From Sphingobacteriia bacterium (GTDB lineage: Bacteria; Bacteroidota; Bacteroidia; Chitinophagales; Chitinophagaceae): a DNA stretch of 40,479 nt. This document shows positions 35,899-40,479 of this stretch, one piece after another; the stretch's first letter is position 1, and each line of letters opens with the position of its first letter. Both the position numbers and the translations under genes were made by a program. The notes under the pieces are model-generated. The model searched no databases. It worked only from the letters and a program-made list of their open reading frames with translations, and was not told the origin of the DNA. The DNA lies in NCBI GenBank assembly GCA_015999745.1, contig JAECQP010000031.1, positions 1 through 40,479 on the forward strand, written 5' to 3'.

Positions 35899-36027
35899 CT
35901 CACCGACAAAGAACGCCTTAAACAGTTCAAACAGGTCGAACTCATGAACCCAGAAGATAAAAACCTCATCAAAACTTTTATCGACGCATTCCTCACCAAA
36001 CGACAAGTACAACAACTCGCACAATAA
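35899..36027 (+). pseudogene. C-terminal remnant of an XRE-type antitoxin regulator
   Basis: An open stretch of 42 codons from the stop at 35896 to the TAA at 36025-36027 reads LTDKERLKQFKQVELMNPED, then KNLIKTFIDAFLTKRQVQQL and AQ. This lines up with the C-terminal tail of the intact neighbour XRE protein (FDKKTLQRFNDLQLLEEDKK, TLFDLIDTYVRDAKTRKA), with the same spacing of charged and hydrophobic residues. The N-terminal DNA-binding domain is missing. The only in-frame ATG (35944) would give 27 aa. It is a 5'-truncated fossil of a related regulator gene. Confidence 0.6.
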
Positions 36028-36096
36028 AAGTGGTATTGACGAGAAGGTATCATTTATTAAATTTGATATTTATTTTATTTTATCCCCAATAGTTTC

Positions 36097-36104
36097 TAAT
36101 TTTG
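36097..36104 (+). promoter_or_regulatory. -7 box upstream of the XRE/RelE operon
   Basis: TAATTTTG matches TAnnTTTG 44 nt before the XRE ATG. No TTG is seen at the usual spacing upstream, so the box is only a weak candidate. Confidence 0.35.
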
Positions 36105-36147
36105 CTGATATTATTGAATAATTATAGCTAAAAATCCCTTTTCAGAT

Positions 36148-36483
36148 ATGAACACAGGCAAAATTATCGCAGAACTACGGGAGAAAAAACAATGGTCACA
36201 GGCTGACCTAGCTACCCATAGCAGCGTATCTAGGGTTATGATCGGCAAGTATGAACGTAAGGAAGCCGTACCCTCCATTGATGCCGCCAAGAAGATTGCC
36301 GATGCACTCGAAGTATCGCTGGATAATCTGGTAGGCGAAGGTGTCTATAAAAGCTTTGATAAAAAAACGCTACAACGATTTAACGATCTGCAACTACTCG
36401 AAGAGGATAAGAAAAAAACACTCTTCGATCTCATTGATACTTATGTTCGAGATGCCAAAACAAGAAAAGCTTACGCTCATTAA
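36148..36483 (+). CDS. XRE-family transcriptional regulator of the RelE module
   Basis: This is a 111-aa helix-turn-helix protein. Residues 2-62 form the XRE domain (TGKIIAELREKKQWSQADLA, VSRVMIGKYERKEAVPSIDA, AKKIADALEVSLDNLVGEG). The tail (about 70-111) is helical and charged and is shared with the remnant just upstream. It probably binds DNA as a dimer and controls the toxin operon, either alone or with the small antitoxin that follows 18 nt later. The three genes are all on the plus strand and tightly spaced. Family assignment is strong; the precise role is inferred from context. Confidence 0.88.
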   Translation: MNTGKIIAELREKKQWSQADLATHSSVSRVMIGKYERKEAVPSIDAAKKIADALEVSLDNLVGEGVYKSFDKKTLQRFNDLQLLEEDKKKTLFDLIDTYVRDAKTRKAYAH

Positions 36484-36501
36484 TTTATAAATTTGAACGC
36501 T

Positions 36502-36708
36502 ATGACATCCACCACTTTTATAACAGACCAAAAGGGCAACAAAATATCCGCTATACTTCCTATCAAAGCTTACAAGCAACTGCTTGAAGAACTTGAAGAA
36601 CTCGCCGATATCAAGGCTTATGATGCCGCTAAAAAAAAGAAACAGGTTTTTGTAGACGCTGCCACCGCCTTTAAGCAGATAGATGCCAAAAGAAAAAAGA
36701 ATGTATAA
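36502..36708 (+). CDS. Small antitoxin paired with the RelE toxin
   Basis: 68 aa from the ATG at 36502 (a TTG at 36493 is less likely). It begins TSTTFITDQKGNKISAILPI and continues KAYKQLLEELEELADIKAYD, a pattern of Phd/RelB-like antitoxins with an N-terminal strand-helix DNA-binding part and a C-terminal helix that neutralises the toxin. It ends in KRKKNV, overlapping the toxin start by 8 bp (ATGTATAA). This indicates coupling, typical of toxin-antitoxin operons. Confidence 0.8.
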   Translation: MTSTTFITDQKGNKISAILPIKAYKQLLEELEELADIKAYDAAKKKKQVFVDAATAFKQIDAKRKKNV

Positions 36709-36952
36709 ACTGAGGATTGAAAAATCTGTACAAAAAGCTTTGGAGAAAATTGATGAACCCTATTACTCCAAAATAAAAACCGCCATCCTCAGCCTCGCTG
36801 ACAACCCACGCCCACAGGGTTACAAAAAACTAAAAGGAAGGGATGGTTTCCGCATAAGGGTTGCTCATTACCGCATTATCTACGATATATTCGATAACAT
36901 ACTCTCCGTTGATGTTATCGAGCTCGGGCATAGAAAAGATATTTACGAATAA
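36701..36952 (+). CDS. RelE/ParE-superfamily toxin
   Basis: This is an 83-aa toxin of the RelE type. It starts MYKLRIEKSVQKALEKIDEP, with PQGYKKLKGRDGFRIRVAHY and RIIYDIFDNILSVDVIELGH, then RKDIYE. These are the canonical blocks, including the KLKG, R-x-R and GHR-K-D-I-Y motifs of ribosome-dependent mRNA interferases. The ATG at 36701 overlaps the antitoxin end. A second, truncated homologue lies at 37348-37500. It is the last gene of the three-gene module. Confidence 0.9.
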   Translation: MYKLRIEKSVQKALEKIDEPYYSKIKTAILSLADNPRPQGYKKLKGRDGFRIRVAHYRIIYDIFDNILSVDVIELGHRKDIYE

Positions 36953-36976
36953 AAATTTTCAGTAAGGGGCAGGGCA

Positions 36977-37004
36977 CAAAAAAACCACCCCGCTGGGGGT
37001 GGTT
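36977..37004 (-). terminator. Intrinsic terminator downstream of the decayed two-TM gene
   Basis: A perfect 9-bp stem AACCACCCC (36983-36991) and GGGGTGGTT (36996-37004) with loop GCTG is followed on the minus strand by a T-run (plus A-run 36978-36984). It lies 19 nt after the stop of the frameshifted minus-strand gene at 37024. Confidence 0.85.
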
Positions 37005-37023
37005 GCTAAACTCATATTTGCAT

Positions 37024-37249
37024 TTATTTGAATAATACTTTGGACATTTTATATACAATCCAAAACAATAATAATCCGAAAAGAATGTCAAACACCCTTA
37101 TAAACACCGTTTCATTAGCACCCCTGGGTGATATTGATTCGTGTATGTAATATGGCAATATGTTGAATGTACTGCTACCAAATAACACCAATGAATAAAA
37201 AACCAGTGTGATAACAGATGCAATAATTACAGGAAGCGTCTTTTCTCAT
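37024..37249 (-). pseudogene. Frameshifted two-TM membrane protein (putative immunity gene)
   Basis: Reading the minus strand from the ATG at 37249 gives MRKD and then a stop after 24 residues. The next frame is open throughout as KTLPVIIASVITLVFYSLVL, FGSSTFNILPYYIHESISPR, GANETVFIRVFDILFGLLLF and WIVYKMSKVLFK, to a stop at 37024-37026. Removing one A from the AAAA tract just after the start restores a 74-aa protein with two TM segments. The ATG follows a toxin-tail-like stop by 11 nt, as in the neighbouring toxin/immunity pairs, and a good terminator follows it. It is thus probably a decayed or mis-sequenced small immunity protein. Confidence 0.55.
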
Positions 37250-37260
37250 AATATTTTAGT

Positions 37261-37362
37261 TCATTTATCGGGTACTATTTGTCCATTTACAACTTTATAC
37301 GTGCCTTGTGGGAGAGTTGAAATTTGTCTCCAGAATGAAAAGATAGAATGCGCCTGGTTTGC
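37261..37362 (-). pseudogene. C-terminal fragment of a third Rhs toxin tail
   Basis: On the minus strand an open frame ends in ANQAHSIFSFWRQISTLPQG, TYKVVNGQIVPDK and TGA at 37261-37263. Its upstream part runs antisense into the RelE remnant and the frame stops beyond it, so the real fragment begins near the junction at about 37360. The sequence is not a recognised family. Its position immediately before a small minus-strand gene, the same strand as the Rhs cassettes, suggests the end of a decayed toxin gene. This is inference. Confidence 0.4.
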
Positions 37363-37500
37363 AAAAAACTCAAAGGACGTGATGCCTATCGCATACGCAT
37401 CGGCGATTACAGAGCTATCTATGAGATACAGGATAACAAACTAATCGTTACCGTTATTACCATCGGACATCGCAAAGATCTAAATACTACCGCAATATAA
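37348..37500 (+). pseudogene. 5'-truncated RelE toxin remnant
   Basis: An open 50-codon stretch (ATG 37348, TAA 37498-37500) reads MRLVCKKLKGRDAYRIRIGD, YRAIYEIQDNKLIVTVITIG and HRKDLNTTAI. It aligns with the second half of the intact toxin at 36701 (KKLKGRDGFRIRV, ...IELGHRKDIYE) but differs at many positions, so it is not a recent copy. The N-terminal half is gone, and a stop codon lies 12 nt upstream of the ATG. It cannot be a functional toxin. Confidence 0.75.
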
Positions 37501-37501
37501 A

Positions 37502-37524
37502 AGCCACCCCGTTTTGGGATGGCT
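37502..37524. terminator. Imperfect hairpin after the RelE remnant
   Basis: AGCCA (37502-37506) and TGGCT (37520-37524) enclose CCC/GGG around a GTTTT loop, with one mismatch. It directly follows the TAA at 37500 and faces the convergent immunity gene at 37546. Confidence 0.5.
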
Positions 37525-37545
37525 ATATTAAATATTGTTTTTATG

Positions 37546-37881
37546 TTAGCCTTGCCAGCAACTTATACAAAGTGGTAGACCAGAGAGGCTTATTCGTTTT
37601 AACTCTTTTGAAGAGAATTCAAAATTACACTGCGAATCATATTCATAGAGATACCATAATGACAAATCTCTTTTCCTCACACCTAATGTTTTTAAGGCGT
37701 TAAGATTATGTTCCAACTTAGTTAATATATGTTCAACAGCATTTTGAAAAAAAGAATCTTCATCTGATATTTTATACTCCCAAAACCCTTTTAAATTTTG
37801 TTTACTTGATATTTCAAACAATGTATTTAACCTCGAAAAGTTTTTAATGTCTGTATCAATTCTCAAAATATATAATGTCAT
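37546..37881 (-). CDS. DUF4279-like immunity protein for the orphan toxin
   Basis: 111 aa from the ATG at 37881, 4 nt after the toxin stop. The frame extends to 37911 but would overlap the toxin end. It starts TLYILRIDTDIKNFSRLNTL and continues through LKGFWEYKISDEDSFFQNAV, LTKLEHNLNALKTLGVRKRD, and ends LSLWYLYEYDSQCNFEFSSK, ELKRISLSGLPLCISCWQG. The pattern of a D-x-L helix, a K-G strand, a W segment and a terminal strand-helix-strand with L-x-I-S agrees with DUF4279, a known polymorphic-toxin immunity fold. It probably neutralises the toxin at 37886. Family call by eye only. Confidence 0.65.
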   Translation of the reverse strand: MTLYILRIDTDIKNFSRLNTLFEISSKQNLKGFWEYKISDEDSFFQNAVEHILTKLEHNLNALKTLGVRKRDLSLWYLYEYDSQCNFEFSSKELKRISLSGLPLCISCWQG

Positions 37882-37885
37882 TGCT

Positions 37886-38821
37886 TTAGTTTTTAAAATA
37901 TTTAGTAGCATCCAACCCTGTGGAAAAAGTTTTTCCCTTATATGGACCTGTTCCTTTCAAGATAACCATTCCATTTTCAACAGCAATGTCTGGATTTCTG
38001 CCTACAATTTTTTCAAACCCTGTTCCCGCATCTTTAAGAATGCTTGGCTTGATAGTTTGATGGAATAAACTACGACTTACCGATATTTTTCCAAAGTGCA
38101 ATAATGGAATACCTGCAAAAAGCAACCCTTGCCCTCCTTGGCTATAGTTACCTTCGCCAAAATCCTTTCCAATAAAAGCCGCATTTACTCCTGGCATCCA
38201 TCCAAACATCAAGTCTTGAGCATCGTTTATTTTCTTTGCATTATCCAACGTTAATTGAACAGCTGCTTTTGCTTCGTCTGATTCTCTGCTCTCATCGTCG
38301 TTCTTAGGAACACTGCCGTTACCGAAAGTAAAAAAATTGGTGAAAATTTCTTTCAGTCTTGCACCAATACTTGGTTTAGGGTCATCTTTTTGTCCTTTGT
38401 CACCTCCTCCAGATTGTCCTCTAATTTGTTCAAATGCAGCAGCAGCGTCTTCTCCATCGAATCTCACACCACCATCAAAAGTAGTAATTGACATTCCATC
38501 AGGGTCTATAAACCTTATCGGATTGTTCATGGCATAATTATACGGACTCCATTTTCTGTACTGCTCACTAAGTGGGTCAATACCGCCCCACCGTCCTATC
38601 TGCGGATCTTGCATCCTTGCACCATAATCATACAACTCCAACCCACTACCATCACTAAACTCCTTCTCCTGTTTCTCTTTACCGTTGTACTTGTAACGGT
38701 TTTCTAATTTACCCGCCGCCTTTGATGATATCCCCGCCATTGTTAACCCGAACGGATAGTAACTACCGTACCTTTTCAGCCATGTCGCAACTTTTTTGGG
38801 AACTCCATTTTGGCCAATCAA
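37886..38821 (-). CDS. Orphan Rhs C-terminal toxin cassette
   Basis: This frame carries a short Rhs core end (about residues 20-110: [51 protein letters not shown]). A linker rich in Gly, Asp and Lys (115-200) and a toxin domain (about 200-311) follow. The toxin ends [60 protein letters not shown]. No Rhs repeats precede it. A stop codon lies four codons upstream of the first codon (a TTG at 38821), and no good ATG is found. It is therefore an orphan tail that may become active only by recombination with a full rhs gene. The toxin activity is unknown; a nuclease fold is plausible. Confidence 0.75.
   Translation of the reverse strand: MIGQNGVPKKVATWLKRYGSYYPFGLTMAGISSKAAGKLENRYKYNGKEKQEKEFSDGSGLELYDYGARMQDPQIGRWGGIDPLSEQYRKWSPYNYAMNNPIRFIDPDGMSITTFDGGVRFDGEDAAAAFEQIRGQSGGGDKGQKDDPKPSIGARLKEIFTNFFTFGNGSVPKNDDESRESDEAKAAVQLTLDNAKKINDAQDLMFGWMPGVNAAFIGKDFGEGNYSQGGQGLLFAGIPLLHFGKISVSRSLFHQTIKPSILKDAGTGFEKIVGRNPDIAVENGMVILKGTGPYKGKTFSTGLDATKYFKN
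38730..38749. repeat. 20-bp direct repeat in the Rhs core, copy 1
   Basis: ATCCCCGCCATTGTTAACCC is identical to 40404-40423 and encodes the core end around GLTMAG(I). The flanking core sequences are similar but not identical. Such stretches allow homologous exchange between toxin cassettes. Confidence 0.8.
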
Positions 38822-38946
38822 AGAACTCTTCTACTCCCTAAAAATAATCGTTTTATTGTTCAATTGAAAAGAAAAAAGGCATTTCAACCTTCTGGATGAT
38901 AGCAGCATAAAAAAGATAACGATCACCCTTTAGGGGTAGTTTGCTA

Positions 38947-39621
38947 TTAATTCATCTTACTTACGAACCAAGCATCGGCTGCCAAAAGTTTAACTGTGTT
39001 AGCATTCAAAATACTACCATTTTTTATAATAGCTAGTTCTGCAGCCTTGAACCATTCAATCGGAATATTTTTAATTGGCTTTGGGGGTATAAATTTGAAG
39101 TCATGTTTTATATCCCCTGCAGTGTTGAATACGCTATGAACCGTTGAGATATATTCAGCTAACATGTTTCCATCTATACTATTCTCCACATTCTGAATTA
39201 ACATAGGTTGCTCAACAAATCTTTTTTCTGACAGCCTAACTGCGTGTAAAAACCTCATTACACTGTTTGTATTAAAAGCATCCCACCACGCATCCCTTAC
39301 GCCTTCGAGCTTATCGGCTTCGTCAAATAGAGACTTCTTTTCTTCATCAGTTATAAAAAAGCCAATTCGTTTATAACTTTCTTTAGGAATATCCCCCCAC
39401 ACTGCGCCCCAACGCGTACTCTTAGATAAATAATATGAGCCAGTAAAACTCGAATCATAGAATCTGGAAATAGTTAGTCCTAGTGTTAAGAAAAGCCCCT
39501 CTGATACTTGCTTTATAAATAGTCCATCAGAGCCAAAGAATCCATCTTCAAATTTCTTATAACCTAAGCCTATTAAATCCTGTCCTACTATATTCAATAG
39601 CTTCTTCTTATTCAATTTCAT
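38947..39621 (-). CDS. Putative immunity protein for the first Rhs toxin
   Basis: A 224-aa cytoplasmic protein whose ATG follows the toxin stop by one base. It reads KLNKKKLLNIVGQDLIGLGY, KKFEDGFFGSDGLFIKQVSE and continues with an alternating strand pattern (LFLTLGLTISRFYDSSFTGS), then a helical part with KKSLFDEADKLEGVRDAWWD and a C-terminal LAADAWFVSKMN. The start resembles DUF4304-type proteins (K-x-x-G-F-x-x-x-G-x-x-F), but I would not assign it firmly. The position directly after a toxin domain is the standard place for a cognate immunity gene. Confidence 0.65.
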   Translation of the reverse strand: MKLNKKKLLNIVGQDLIGLGYKKFEDGFFGSDGLFIKQVSEGLFLTLGLTISRFYDSSFTGSYYLSKSTRWGAVWGDIPKESYKRIGFFITDEEKKSLFDEADKLEGVRDAWWDAFNTNSVMRFLHAVRLSEKRFVEQPMLIQNVENSIDGNMLAEYISTVHSVFNTAGDIKHDFKFIPPKPIKNIPIEWFKAAELAIIKNGSILNANTVKLLAADAWFVSKMN

Positions 39622-39622
39622 T

Positions 39623-40479
39623 CTAACTTGTTTTTTTAGGCCCTATATATGAAGGGGAGCCAGGTTGATATTTTGGGTCTTTGGAGTCATAGAGTATTTT
39701 TTCTGTCTTATGTCCATTTTTCTCCATTAGCTCTGCACGTTTGTCAGCAGAGGCCCTACCTGTTTTTGTATCAGGCTTGATTATTACCGAAGTTCCGTCA
39801 GGACGCACTGCATCTTTCCTCACAACAGTACCATCCTTTAACTGCATTGTAACTTCTGGTTCAGCGCCTTCTTGTTTCAATTTTGCCTGCTCTTGCCTAT
39901 GTGCCTCTTGTCCTGTTTTTGCTGATTCTCTAGTCTTTTGATTATTGCTTCCCCTCGCAGTTTCTTCTTTATTCTCTGCTTGCGCGTTCACAGATTTGAC
40001 TTCCTGAAAAGTTTTTAAATCCATAATCGTCTTAACCACAGAAGTGCCATCACGAAGAAACGTTGGCGTCATGGTTACAGGGGCTACAGTACTTTGGTTT
40101 GTTGACCACTCAACGATTTTAGCAAGGATTCCGATTGCTCTATATGCTCCCCAAATAGGATTTTTACCATCTGGGTCGTTGAGCAAAGGCGGGTTATTAA
40201 ATCCAAAATGATACGGTGTCCAACTTTCCTGACCATCTTCCAACTCAGGGTCTACCTGCATGAACCTTCCTATCTGTTGGTCATAAGTTCGGGCATTAAA
40301 ATCATACATTTCCAATCCCGATCCATCAGAGAATTCCTTGTTTTCTAACTTATTCCCATTAAACTTATACCTATTCTCCAACTTCCCTGCCGCCTTAGAA
40401 CTAATCCCCGCCATTGTTAACCCAAACGGATAATAATGCGTCTCTTCCATCAAAGGACCTCTTACATGGCTTACCTGTA
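39623..40479 (-). CDS. Rhs protein, 3' end with toxin domain (partial, runs off the window)
   Basis: The frame is open through the right edge (the edge codons read QVSHVRGPLMEETHYYPFGL), so only the 3' end is visible. Numbering from the Met at 40453, residues 7-97 are the Rhs core ([56 protein letters not shown]). A linker (about 98-165) follows, then a toxin domain with ARGSNNQKTRESAKTGQEAH, MQLKDGTVVRKDAVRPDGTS, VIIKPDTKTGRASADKRAEL and YDSKDPKYQPGSPSYIGPKK. The spacing D214...K226 (in VRKDAVRPDG and IIKPDT) could fit a PD-(D/E)xK-like nuclease core, not verified. The Rhs shell would encapsulate and deliver the tail. Immunity gene adjacent. Confidence 0.8.
   Translation of the reverse strand, partial: QVSHVRGPLMEETHYYPFGLTMAGISSKAAGKLENRYKFNGNKLENKEFSDGSGLEMYDFNARTYDQQIGRFMQVDPELEDGQESWTPYHFGFNNPPLLNDPDGKNPIWGAYRAIGILAKIVEWSTNQSTVAPVTMTPTFLRDGTSVVKTIMDLKTFQEVKSVNAQAENKEETARGSNNQKTRESAKTGQEAHRQEQAKLKQEGAEPEVTMQLKDGTVVRKDAVRPDGTSVIIKPDTKTGRASADKRAELMEKNGHKTEKILYDSKDPKYQPGSPSYIGPKKTS
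40404..40423. repeat. 20-bp direct repeat in the Rhs core, copy 2
   Basis: Identical to 38730-38749 and in the same orientation, inside the core end of the partial rhs gene. It marks the likely recombination zone between the full-length gene and the orphan cassette. Confidence 0.8.

Noticed and set aside
37208..37444. 78-codon plus-strand frame starting MITDAIITGS
   Set aside because: It lies antisense to the minus-strand toxin-tail fragment and partly overlaps the RelE remnant in a different frame; no motif supports it.
1..40479. rRNA, tRNA, CRISPR arrays, insertion sequences
   Set aside because: No cloverleaf-like tRNA, regular spaced repeats, transposase motif or rRNA segment was recognised by reading; this would need tRNAscan, CRISPR and IS searches to be final.

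Overview
The window looks like a chromosome segment from a Bacteroidota bacterium, most likely of the Chitinophagaceae or a close relative. Four things support this. Intrinsic promoters match the Bacteroidota form TTG-N18-20-TAnnTTTG. Translation starts are preceded by A/T-rich sequence rather than Shine-Dalgarno motifs. A large exoprotein ends in a type IX secretion (T9SS) sorting tail. Small secreted or outer-membrane families typical of this phylum are present (GLPGLI-like, DUF4407, Rhs proteins with the core end YYPFG). The species assignment is inference.

Region 1 (about 0.1-15.4 kb, all minus strand) is the S10-spc ribosomal protein cluster. It runs rpsJ, rplC, rplD, rplW, rplB, rpsS, rplV, rpsC, rplP, rpmC, rpsQ, rplN, rplX, rplE, rpsN, rpsH, rplF, rplR, rpsE, rpmD, rplO, secY, map, followed by an M20 peptidase and an HI0933-type flavoprotein instead of the infA/alpha operon. 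The cluster is tightly packed apart from a 287-nt structured gap between rpsJ and rplC and a terminator-like hairpin between rplO and secY.

Region 2 (15.5-20.1 kb, minus strand) is a split str operon. rpsL-rpsG ends at a strong terminator. A TetR regulator and a small secreted protein follow, each preceded by the same 18-bp near-palindrome. fusA then has its own promoter and terminator.

Region 3 (20.2-35.8 kb) is mixed housekeeping and envelope content: a 1374-aa T9SS exoprotein, ilvE, an operon of a HolD-like protein, a dITP/XTP pyrophosphatase and a thioesterase, then aroE, a ComA-family protein, a TPR protein, small secreted proteins, yidC, a DUF4407 membrane protein and a probable outer-membrane protein.

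Region 4 (35.8-40.5 kb) is an accessory island. It holds an intact three-gene XRE/antitoxin/RelE module flanked by the C-terminal remnants of another XRE gene and another RelE gene. Next to it is an array of Rhs polymorphic-toxin C-terminal cassettes reading leftward from the window edge. The first cassette is the 3' end of an rhs gene that continues off the window, with an adjacent immunity gene. The second is an orphan toxin tail with a short Rhs-core stub and a DUF4279-like immunity gene. The third is decayed: a toxin tail fragment followed by a frameshifted two-TM protein and a terminator. The array is the most interesting part of the window.

No rRNA, tRNA, CRISPR array or insertion sequence was recognised.
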